The notes under the pieces are model-generated. The model saw only the letters and a list, made by a program, of their open reading frames with translations. It was not told the DNA's origin and did no database searches. Source: Phymorhynchus buccinoides (taxonomy: Eukaryota > Mollusca > Gastropoda > Neogastropoda > Raphitomidae). From it: a stretch of 64,000 nt of DNA. This document shows, piece after piece, positions 26,201 to 38,200 of this stretch. The first letter of the stretch is position 1, and the number at the start of each line of letters is the position of its first letter. The position numbers and the translations under genes are program-made. The stretch covers positions 4,441,835 to 4,505,834 of the forward strand of contig CM065701.1 in NCBI GenBank assembly GCA_017654935.2, read 5' to 3'.

Positions 26201-29200
26201 GGACTGTGGAAGGGCGCAGCGCGTCAAATTTCTTGCGCGCGCAGAAAGAGAACCATGCCTTCCAGCGCAAATCGTACAAGGCATTGGTGGATTGGCGCCG
26301 AGAGGTCAGCAGAAGCTCCACGGTTCTCGAAGAGAAGCCCTGTCGCCGGAAACCGAGTTTTATAGTTTCCATGCGGCCAGGTTTAGCCTGAAAGGGTTTG
26401 GATGGCCTAGACCGCTCCTTGGCTGGAGGAGGGTCTTGGGTGTGAGCCCCAGCATGAGGGGGCCGTCCCTGGCCAGAGCCAGAAGTTCTGGAAACCAGTG
26501 TTGGGTCGGCCAATGGGGCGCGACGAGGATCATGTCTGGTCTTTCCAGGAGGCACTTGGCCAAGACTTTCGTGAGCAACGCAGTCGGGGGGTAGGCGTAA
26601 ACCGACATCCCCGACCAAGACATCGCAAAGGCGTTGCGGGCCAAGGCCTGAGGGTCCCTGACTGGGGACACGTACAGAGGTAGACGATTGCTGTACCTCG
26701 TGGCAAAGAGATCCACCATGGGCTTGCCCCAGCGTCTCCAGACTGGGGTCAAGGCCCGATGCGCAATCGTCCACTCCGTTTGAAGCACCTGATGAGAGCG
26801 GCTGAGTTGGTCCGCCAGAACATTGAGTTTTCCCGGGACAAACTCCACTGACAGGGAGATCCCGTGGCTGTCGGCCCAAACCAGAGTGTCCTCCGCCGTC
26901 AGAGACAGGGAGGCTGAGCGGGTGCCCCCCTGACGACGGAGGTACGCCAAGCTGGTCGAGTTGTCCCCGCAGACCGTGACCCCCTTTCCCCGAATCGCGG
27001 GGAGAAAGTGGATCAGGGCCAGCCGGATGGCTTCCAACTCGAGCCAGTTGATATGGAGACGTGTTTGTGGCTTTGTCCACAAGCCCGAGATTTCTTCCGT
27101 CTCCATATGGGCTCCCCACCCGCTTAGGGAGGCATCCGTGTGGATGAACAGCTGGGAACCCAAACGACTGATTGGGACCATGCTGTTCATCCAACACGGG
27201 TCGGTCCAAGCCATGACCGCCGTCCGGAACCAATCCCCCAGAAGGACCTGCTGGTCGAAGAGGGATGGGTCCAGGATGCGCGCTTTCAACTCCCGTTGCA
27301 GTGGCCTTTTGCGCACTCTGCCCAACGGGAGGAGCTCCGCTACCGACTCCATGAGGCCCAAGAGGCTGAGGAGTCGGCGAAACGTGGTCGACTTCGCTTC
27401 TGAGAGGTCGACCACGAGTCTGTTGATGGCCGCGAGCCTGTCCTCGGACGCCGTGACCGTATAGAGCACGGTGTCGAAGCACATGCCCAGATAGGTGAAG
27501 GTCTGAGAGGGGGTCAAATCTGACTTTTTGGAGTTGATGCGGAACCCCAGCCGAAGCGAGAGGTCCACAAGAACCTGAGTGTGGTCGAGAGAGAGAGCGC
27601 GAGAGGCGGCGAGTAAAAGCCAGTCGTCCAGAAAGACTTTCAGCCGCAACCCCTGTGCTCGGGCCAGGGCGGCCAGCTCTCTGGTCACCTTGGTGAAGAT
27701 CCAGGGGGCCAGAGAGAGGCCGAATGGAAGAGCGTTGAACTGGAAAGTTTCTCCCTTCCAGACGAAGCGGAGGAACTTTCTGCGGCAAGGGTGGATAGAG
27801 AGATGGAAGTAGGCATCTGTTAAGTCCACCGAGGTTGCCCAGTCGCCTGGGCGGACGAACGAACGGACCGTAGACGGAGTTTCCATCTTGAATCTGGTTT
27901 TGTGAAGAAACTTGTTCAGCGGAGACAGATCCAGAACGGGGCGGAAACCGCCCGACTTCTTCGTGACCGTGAAGAGACGCGAGTAGAAACCGGGGCCCGG
28001 AAGGGGGACCCGAGAGACTGCGCCCTTGGCGATCAGAGAGTCGACTTCTTGTTGCAGAATCGCAAGCCGTTCTGGGTCTGTCGGAGGCGAGAAGGTGATC
28101 GGATTTGCCGAGAGGGGAGGTTCTAGATCGAAGGGGAACCGATACCCTTCCCGCACGACGCCGAGAATCCAGGCGTTGTCGACAAGAGCGTGCCAAGCGG
28201 GATACGCCTGAAACAGGGCATCCACGCTGGACGCAACGACGCCTGCCGGTTCCCGGCAGCGCGCGGGCCCTACCGAAAAGACTGCTGCTGCTTCCCACCG
28301 GCCGGTCGGGAAGAGCCCCTCCGAGGGAGGTTGCGCGAGCGGAAAGGGCGGTGGCCCGACGTGTGCTTAGCCACGTACTGTGAGGACTTGGAGTCCTGAG
28401 TCCTAGGAAGGTAAGAGCGCCGTCTGCGCTCCTGGGACCGACCCCCAGGTTTGAACCGAGCGAAGCGCGAGTCCGAAGTCTGCTTGGCTTGTTTGATGAG
28501 CAGAGCCATCATAGCTTCATGGCCGTCCTGAGCCTTGCGCTCCGAAGACAGTCTGAGCACCGAGCCGAGCGCTTCCTCACCGAAGAGGCCCGAGAAGGGG
28601 AGAGGGAGGGAACGGAGTTGTTCCCTCTCCCGTACCGAGAGAGCCGTGGCCTTCGCGAGAAAGTTGTCCCTTGCGAGCGCGGAAGTTTGGACCTTGAGGG
28701 AGGCCAACACGTCCGTGAGGCTCTGGAGAGCTTCCCCCAGCGCGGCGAGGGAGACTCCTACCGCCGGTTCGTCAACCTGCTCGAACAGGCGGAAGTCCAA
28801 CGGGGACCGAGAGGGAGCAGAGCTCCCGAGGGAGTCCGAAGCAGTTTGGGCGAGAGAACTCGCGACCCCGCAGCCCTTAAGCGCGTCCGAGAGGGCGACT
28901 TCGAGGGTCTTAAAGGCGGGGCCCTTGATGGTGAGAGAGGGACAATGTTCCTCACATCTGAGTTTGTCGCTCTCCGCCCTCGAAGGCCTGGAGAAACGGG
29001 CGAAGGGGAGGTAGTCCTCATGGAGCCCCAGAACCGTCCGGAACTGGGGCACCAAGAAAGAGCCGATGGACGAAGAGTCTTCGCGACTGCGCACAGCGTG
29101 GCCTTGAGCGAAACGTCTGTCGTCCACCAGCCTTCCCGTACGTAAAGCCTCCTCCGCTCGGAGAATGGACTCCTGGAGGCAGGAGGGAGGCTGAAGGAAC

Positions 29201-32200
29201 ATGTGGTCCTTTCCTCTACGGAAAGAACCGGCCGAGTGGCCTGTGGCCGAGGCCGAGATGGGAGCGGCGAGGCGGACCACATCAGGGCACGCATCGCCGA
29301 TCACATCCAGGAGGGCCTGGTTGGAGGAGTCCCGAACAGAAGGAGGGTCTCCTGGAGAAGTTGGTGGAGGAAGATTTTGGAAAGACTCCATGATTGCTTT
29401 CAGCAGACGTTGGTCAAAGGCCGGAGGGGAACGGGCCGGAGACAAAGAGGCCTCCGGAGATCCATGGTCCATGGGCGAACCTGGCCGAGAGGGGCCTAGA
29501 TCGTGTTCCCCGGCCGAAGACCGAGGGGAGAAGTCTCCATCCTGCCCGTGGCCCGGGGAGCCAGGGAGGCCGTGGCCACCCTGGTCCCCTGCCGGGGGAG
29601 GCCCATCCTGTCCACGGTCTGGAGTGCCGGGGAGGCCACGGCCTATCTGGCCACGGCCCCCGAGGCCTCCTACCGAGGGAGGCCCGGGCCTAAAGGAGGC
29701 CCGGTGGGGGAGGCCAGAGGTAGAGGGAGAGGCCGAACGGGGCCGCTTGCCACCACGGTCGGCCGACCGGGGGCTACGGTGGCCCGAACGGCGGTAGGCC
29801 GCACTGGCGGGGAGTCCTTCATCCACCGGCTCGGGGACCATCCTGAGCCGTGGTGCCGGGCCTCCCGGCCGGAAATCCACTCGACCGGAGTCCCCACCGC
29901 TGGGGGGAGCACCGGGAGATCCTCTCGGACCGAGGCCCGCGGCCAGGGCAAAGCGGCCGAGAGGAGCACCAACCCCGCCTTCGGAGACTTTCCGACTGCG
30001 GGGCGGCGATAGCCGGTAGGCCTCGGGCTCCCCGGCCGGGGAGGTGTCGAGAGGCCTACGGCCTTCCGGGCTCGAGTTTCCTTCGAGGTACCGGGATGTC
30101 TGATTGAGGCCCCAGTCGTGAGACCTCGACACATGGTCGGAAGGGGGCCTCCGTCGCCCTCTCTCCAACAGAGGGTCGGAGAGGTGGAAACTAGGCGAGT
30201 CCCCGAGTGCAAACGTGCCACTCGGGGCTACAGACATGCGCAGCTGCGACTTATCCAACGAAGTTGAAGCTGAAGGTGTGGAAGACCGGGTCGAAGTGGT
30301 GGCCTTGGTTGAAAGAGGCCTCCTGTTTAAACACAAAGGCACGGAAGAACCAACGGACGAAATTGGCCGAGAGGCCTTATGTTGAGGAGAGGAGAAGGGG
30401 AAGCCCGACGAGTCAAAACGATGAACGAAAGAGTCGAAGACGGAAGTCGAGTGAGAGCGCTTAGTGCGCTGAGATTTTGACTTGTGTGACGAAACTGAAC
30501 GGTTAGATTTGTCCGACGAACCTTTAGAACAGAAACGACCTGCCTCATCACGAGGAGAAGGAAGAGGCAGGTCAGGTTGAACTTTATCCGAAACAACCGA
30601 AGTGAAGCCAGAAGTGGCCATAACACGTGCGTGCGCGCGTGCACTGAAGCACGAGTGAGCGTCACGAGAAAAAATTAACTACTGAAAGTTCTAGCGAAAT
30701 AGAACTAAGCTAGCTGAGTTAATCGAAACTCAGAGAACCCCTAAGTTCGAAGAAAGCAAGAAAAGGAACGAACCCACCTAGTTAAGAGTGTGAAAGAATA
30801 AAAAAGTCAAGAGTGCTGGTAGCCCAGGTCTGCCATGAACGCTGGAAAATTGTAATGGCGGAAGTAGGCGCTCATTGGCCTAGCCACCGCTAGACCGGTA
30901 AGGGGGGATCACTCCCTCCCCACATCCGGCTGGGGGTCAAGGCCAGATGCCTACTTTCGTTTTTCTATATGCTATGGTATAGCTCCAGGTCGCTTAACGC
31001 TAATGCAGTTGTTTCAGGTGTTGGTACAGTATGGTTAAAGTAGATTGTTCAAACTTGAGGAAAGGGCATCTCCTCAAGCTTAAAACCCTTCTGACATCTG
31101 ATTTTCTGTCTTCACTTTTCTCTAAATTGGGAGCATTGTCTGAAAACTGCATGGGTGCTCCTGGGAAATTTCAAAAATCCTGCAAGGCAGGGGTCCAGGG
31201 GGCCGCCCAGTTAACAACTTGACTTAAACAATCCTAAAAATATGAAGTTCCTGCTAAAGGCATGTAAATATTTATCTGTATTCATTTCTTTTATATTCTA
31301 CACATGAGAGAACCCGAAACAATGTTTATAAATAGGAAATTCGTTGCTTCTCAAATTTTCATAATCCGGCAACACCGGCTCCAGGCAATAAAAAAAAATC
31401 CTGCATTTCAGGACATCCTGAAAGCGGAGCATCCATGAAACTGCGTTATCTGGAGAAGGAAAAGAAGCGGAATGTGACTGACCACTTTCTCTGTGAGCTC
31501 TTCCTGGGTCAGGCCCTCCTTGTCATTCTTCGCCGCTTTGGACTTCTCCTCCTTGGCTGGCTTGATGGTGATCTGGGGCTGGAAACACACACACACACAC
31601 ACAAACACAGAGGCACACGCACATGCACGCACGCGCACACACAGAGGCACGTACGCACACACACATACACACGCGCACATGCACAAATGCACACACACCG
31701 CACAAAATTACTTACAAAACTTTCCATGACATTTTCCTGAACTCTCTCATCGGCAATATTTTTAACACTCTGCTCCAAAACATGGAATTTTGAATTTCTT
31801 ATCTTGACATTTATGAAAGTTCTTGGTGCGTGCCGTTTGGAACAACATGCCTAGCCAAGATATTGATAGAGACATAAGGGAACAAAGTGTGTGTATGTGT
31901 GTGTGTGTGTGTGTGTGTGCGTGTGCGTGTGCGTGTGCGTGCCGTTTGGAACAACATGCCTAGCCAAGATATTGATTGAGACATAAGGGAACAAAGTGTG
32001 TGTGTGTGCGTGTGCGTGTGCGCGTGCGTGTGTGTGTGCATGTGTGTATGAGTACATGTGTGCAAGCGTCTGTGTGTACCCATGCGCGCCAGAAGCCTGG
32101 AAGCTTTTCCCACGTCTTCGTTTCAACCCAGGGCTCCAAGGGACCCCCATTAGGGGGTCTATGAAGTACTAAAATTCTAAAGGACCCTCTAAGAGAATGT

Positions 32201-35200
32201 GCAGGGGGTCCCAGGGATGCACTAAAAAAAATCTTTTTAACAGTCACAATGCCACTGGGACCCTCTATACTGTAAGTGAAGGAGTCCCTGGGACCCCTTG
32301 TTAGCGGGGCGATTGGGAGCCCTGTCAACCCTTTGAAATATGAAACTGGGGGTGAAAATACCCCCTGAAATTGTCAACAGGGGGTGAGCGTACCCTTTAG
32401 GAGAGGAATATATCAGAAACCCTCAATCCATTTGAACATTCTGATGGCTTGGATTGAGAAACACGGATTCAGACAAGTTTTAGGCTCAGAAATCGCTGTT
32501 CCGAGAATACTCGGAATTAGGCCCTGACTGGCGTTCTCCTGTTCCGATCATGCGCAGAATTCATCTGGAATGAGTTAATCTAACTCCGGACTGAGTGAAT
32601 CTATGAGTTAATCTAACTCCCGACTGAGTGAATCTATGAGTGAACCCGTCTCCATCTCACCTGCTTGCTGTGGTTCAGGCTGCCAGGTGAGCTGGCCATG
32701 TCCAGATCCACGGTCATCTTCTTGGGTGACACGGTCCCCAGGGTAGAGGGGCTGTTGGTCGGGGGGGTGAGGGGGGCGGAGGGCGCAGACTGGGCCGAGC
32801 GGGGAAGCATGGCCGGGGTGTTGGGTTTGAACATGAAGTTCTTCTGGGGGCGAAGGCTCAATTCTTTTTCCCCGCCGCCTGTGAAAAACAGTGTGAAAAA
32901 AACAAAACCAAAACACCACCTGTGAAATACAGTGTGAAAAGAATATCTTTCCTGGCTCGTCAAACCCAAAAATGGGGCTATGACATCAACAACAAAAAGA
33001 AAGTAAAAAGCAATACTTCCCCTCTACAATCCAATCTGTGAATGATTGTAGAGGACTGTGGAGGGGAAGTATTGCTTTTTCCTCTCTTTTTTTAGTTGCT
33101 CCTTTTTGCTATCTTTGCTGTTTTCTTGTATGTCTATGTTGATAAAGGCGCATTCGTCGAAATACTCGGACGTTTTGTTGTGCTTCTTGTCAATAAATAA
33201 CGTCACTTTACACTTGTTGTGCGTCAAGACTCAGGGCTCACAATCGTCCCGCAAAACAAGGGGTCCCTGGGAGTCCTTCACTTACATTATATTTAATAGA
33301 GGGTCCTAGAGGCGGAATAGAGGGTACCAGTGGCATAGCGAATGCTAAAAAGAATTTTTCTAGTGCATCCCTGGGGGACCCCCTGCACATTCTTGTAGAG
33401 GGTCCTGTAGAATTTTAGTGCTTCATAGACCCCCAAATGGGGGTCCCTGGGAGCCCTGAGACTACTTTATTATCTCATCATAAATATGAGAAATTAGTTT
33501 GTGGCACGGCATAAGCACATTAGTCATTACATTAAGAACATAATAATTAAACATACCAACACAAAAAACTTTATAGGACATGTGAAAAGAAAAAAACAAG
33601 TGTCTGTTTGTTGCATGCTTAAACACTATGTACGCTATGGCGTACTCTCGTGTTCAACGGTTGTGAAAGGAAGCAATCGGTCAGTGTTGAATGAGTTAAC
33701 TCATTCAAGTCGTTCCGGCCATATATGTCCGGAATTAATAGATGTCAATTTGATGCATTTGCTTCAAGGGAAGTAAATCTGTGTGCACATCATACCTTGG
33801 TCACTTCTAAACTCGCTTCGCTCCCTTAGACCAAACTTTTTCCTCTGACTGTGCTTTTGTAGTGGTTTGTTGTGGGGTAACCAATCGGTGTAGTTTTTCT
33901 AAAGAAAGTCTATATATAAAAAAAAGTCTCACCTACCACTTCCCTATGTCTAAACCTGAAGTAAAAACCCGCAATCTTCTTTCACTTCTCCTTTAGTTTA
34001 TGTATGTTTTGTTTGTGTGTATGGCTGGAGTGATTTGTGAGGTTTTTTTAATAATTCAAAATCGTTGCGGTGTTGAATGAGTTAATAGGGAGTTCCACTG
34101 TATAAAGCACCAACGGCAGACGAACGAACGTCCTAACTATCCTGCCACTTTCCTTCTCCGTCCTTCAGATATATAGGGACTTAAAGCTAGTCTGAACCGT
34201 GCGCTTCATGCACGTAAAAATCCCACAGCACTTAAAAGTCGGTAAGAGCAGGGAGAAATCCCACTGCCTGGTATGACCAAATTGATAGCTAGGTTTCCCT
34301 AAGTCTGCCCCCCCCCCCCTCCTTACCCTGTCCACCCCCACTCCCAAAAAGGGTAGGCGCTGCACTTGGAACGACATGCTCTCCGGGGGAGAGCAGCCCA
34401 AATTTCACAGATAAGTCTGTGACTAGAATATACCAAATACTAAACTACAGAATAAGACAAGACAGTGTGCGATTGATTACCAGACAGTAAAGGTGGGGAG
34501 GCTAAGGCCATAGCCCCTCCAGTGACACTGCCCATCATGGTCTGGGGCGACAGACGCCCTCCCCCCGGCATCTTGCCCCCCGGGCCCGTTTGTTGTTGTT
34601 GTTGCTGTTGTTGGGCCATGCGCTGAAAGCGAGGGGGAATGGGGTCGTGCTGAGCCGCACTCCCTGGGAAAAAACCAACCCATCAGAGAATGGCATTAGG
34701 AGTTTGTGAGGGTCACCGGGGGGTCTTTTGTACAAAAGTTCCCCACCTTCTGGAAGATCTGTGCTTGTAACTTCGTCTAATTCTGTCATTCTCTTTAACT
34801 CTGCCTTTTCCCTTTGCTTACTGTCATCTTCTATCTTTCTATCTCACTGGTCCATTCTCCTGCCTTTTTTCTATGAATTCTTACAAAGGTTTCTTCAGCC
34901 GAAGTCGGACATGCTGGGCCTAACTATTTCTTAGTCAGCATGACGCATCTACGCTCATATGACAGAAAACTGTCTGAGCGAATGAAGAAGAAGAAGAAGA
35001 AGTGAGGGTCAGGGGACAAAGTCCCAGAAGCTGAAGGTTGGTTTATTTTTGGTACACCTTTACTAACAAAATCACAGCATTTAGAGACAGCTTTCATTTT
35101 TCTTCTTCTTCTGCATTCCCAGGCCATATGGCCACAAAGGGTAAGGTATCTATGTGTCCGGTTTTCAGTTTTTACTGGTTTCTGCACTGCAGGGATGCAT

Positions 35201-38200
35201 CTAGAAATTTCTAAACTGGGGGGCATTGCCCCCCTTGGTGTGGAAATTTTGGGGGATCTGGAAATAGTTAGGGGGGCGGGGGTAAATCAATGCCAGTTTG
35301 TTTTATACTTGAACAGTACACACTGTGAATCGCTCTTGTTATCGAATCAGACTTTTTTTCAAAAGCAGTTTTCCGTGATGCCTCAAACTCTTTTCTGAGT
35401 GAAACGTCTTGCACTGCGTCTTTGTGACTAGGTAGAACAACGTGTCGATCAAGGGATGTAGTGCAGAATTTTTTACAACCTGTGGTGAACGCATTGTTCT
35501 TTTTGCTTTGTAAGCACCAGTCACAAAACATCGCTTTTGATTCGCTGTCAAATTCTAGCCAAGGTCTGCTTTTTTTCCAACTTTCCATGAACTCATGCTT
35601 TCGCTTTTTGAAAGGTGGTGGAGCGACACTACTAGCAATGGGATCGTCGGTGACATCACAGTCCTGATCCGATGCTTCGTCATTCGATGAACTTTCCCCG
35701 TTGTCATCACTAACTGCCGATGAGGAACAACAAGGTTGTTGATCAATGTTGCACTCCACAGTCGCTACCTTTCTTTCTTTTTAGAAGTCACAGTAAAATA
35801 ATCCAGAAGCGATGCCATTTTTGAGCGGGCTCGCTTCGAAATAGGCTATGCTATTTTTAAGACCCAATCAAAATGCTCGTTCTTTACTGTCGAAAGGAAA
35901 TGCAGACTCGGTACAGCCCACGCAGCCACGCAATCTAGGCCTAGTGCCGAACAAGTTATTTTCAAACGATTTTTTCGTTTGCGGGATTTCACCAAATTTG
36001 GGGGGATTTTCCCGCAGCATATTTTTATTTTTGCAGGAACATCAACAATTTTGCGGCAATGCCGCAATGCCGCACTCTAGATGCATCCCTGGCACTGCAT
36101 ACAGCTTACACATTCCAATTTCGGAGGAGCTCAAAGGAGAAATTTATTCGTAAGATTTTTTTGGGGAAAAAAGGCAGAATTGGCCAAATAAGGCACAAAT
36201 ATTCCCATGGGGATACCGGGGAGTACTTTCATTCAAAATAGTTCCCCCACCTTCTTGAAGTTCTGTGCTTGTAACTTCTTCTATTTAATCTTTGCTTTCT
36301 GTCATCTACTATGTTTCTGACTTATTGGCCCATTCTCCTGCCTTTAAAAAAAAAAAAATCTCCCAAATAATTTTTCTCCTTTGAGCTCCTCCGAAATCAG
36401 AACGTGTAGTCTGTACGCAGCGGGGAGACCAGTGAAAACTGAAAACCAGACACATATGTACCTTATCCATTATGTCCATATGGCCTGGGAACGCAGAAAA
36501 AGAAGAAGAAGGCAGAACTATATCATCATTATAGGTACCATAATGGGGCTTTAGACTACTTGTTGGCGACACGATAGGGCGATAAGGTTACGACTGAATT
36601 GACCATGCTACATAGTGCTGAGTCAGGGACAGAGAATGCTTTGTGGCTGTATACTACCACTTCGCGACAGGCAAGGGCGATAACCTTACGTAGGTGGCGC
36701 ACGCATTTCAGTGCACGAGACAGGGGCAGTGACTTTTCACGACAAAGCTACATTGATATTGCATGGGTGCAACTCCCCAAAATGAAAAAAAATGAAAGGC
36801 AGAGATCCAGGGACCCGGCAGGGTACAGGGGCAGAGCCCCGTCGGACGATTCAGGGGGGGCAACTTAAGAGAGAGATATAACGAGACAGACAGACAGTTA
36901 AAATGATAGACAGAGGCAGTTTGAGTCTGACAAGCCTTGTCAAATTATTACAGTCCCTTTGTAAACTTCCAAGATAGAACCACCAAGTTCAAAACGCCCC
37001 AAATTGCTTGTGGTAAATTTTTGTGTGTGATGAATTAAAAAAAAATGAAGTTCAGTTTCTGGTAAAATTAAAAATACTGAAATCGGTGTAAAACTGAAAG
37101 AGTAGCACCCATGTCATTGTCACTTACCCAGAAAATTGCCTGGCGACTGGGGGCTATTGTGAGGGCTGTTGTTGTTGTTCCTTCGCTGGCTCTGAGGACT
37201 GGTGTTGTTGATGTTGTTGGGGTGGCGGGGGGGCTGGGGACTGTTGCCGCCGTTGTTCCGGCGCTGGCTCTGAGGACTACCGTCGCTACTCTCCTTGCTG
37301 TTGTTGTTGCCTCTTGGGCGGTAGTTGTTCTGGAAGTCTGCGGAAGAAACAGCATTATGTGAGAATGAGAGAATGGGGAGTTGTCTTGAAAGCCTGCAGA
37401 ACCACATACAGTCTGCATTGAGAATGTGATGAAAGCGCGCAAATGTTAGTATTAACCTTTAGCACACTGCAGGCGCACTGTGTCGCAGAGGAGTAACTTT
37501 CGTCTGCAACTGCAGGCGCACTGTGTCGCCCTGAGAGGGGTACACAAATTGAGCGCTTTGCAGAGATTACTTCCGAGATTTTTTTAAACTGAAAACGTCA
37601 CAGTTTTGGTTCAGAACGAGGCTAAAGCACACATTTCAGTCGCCATTTGCAATCCTATTGAATCGACACGTGCTCGCTGAATTTTCAAAGTTTTGAATCG
37701 ATTTTTTTTTGGGGGGGTTTCGATCCAAGATGGCGGAACCCGTCATCGACGAAGCCTTCTTACGAGAAATATTCCTCGATTCAGACTCGGAAGATGATTT
37801 TGAGGGTTTTTTACCAGAAGAAATGGATGGAGAAGTGGTGGTAGGTGATGGGGGTGATGGTGACAGTGTGGATAGCGATAGCGAAAGTGATTCAGACGAC
37901 GATGTGCCCAGTGGTTACGATCATCCATGGTTGACTGATTTCGCGGAAAACACTGGCCCCAAAGACGTGCCTGCTGATATTTCTGAGGGGGGACTGTTTC
38001 GTTTGTTGGTGAATGATGAGGTTATAACTTTGTTTGTTCAAGAGACAAACAGATATGCTGGACAAGTGAAAGAGCAGAGGGGGGGGAATGCGGGTCCACA
38101 CTCCTACATCAACACGTGGACAGATGTCACTTTCGGCGAGATGAAGGCGTTTGTGGCCATCCTTCTGTTGATTGGGCTCACCAAACGCTCATCTTTTGAG

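Larger units (their letters stand above)
24625..31047 (-). mobile_element. DIRS-like tyrosine-recombinase retrotransposon
   Basis: A 6.4-kb element read on the minus strand. It has 177-bp terminal inverted repeats (24669-24845 and 30850-31026), unique outer tails of 44 and 21 bp, and an internal complementary region at 24902-25005 that is complementary to the two ends placed side by side. This architecture defines DIRS elements, which insert as circles through a tyrosine recombinase. Three long frames are open: gag-like, RT/RNase H and recombinase. It is richer in G+C than its surroundings. No target duplication is expected or seen. It sits in the intron between eIF4G2 exons 14 and 15, in the same orientation as the gene. 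Confidence 0.93.

Noticed and set aside
26961..29797. Several plus-strand frames of 100-218 codons
   Set aside because: They are antisense to the G+C-rich DIRS-like genes and lack family motifs.
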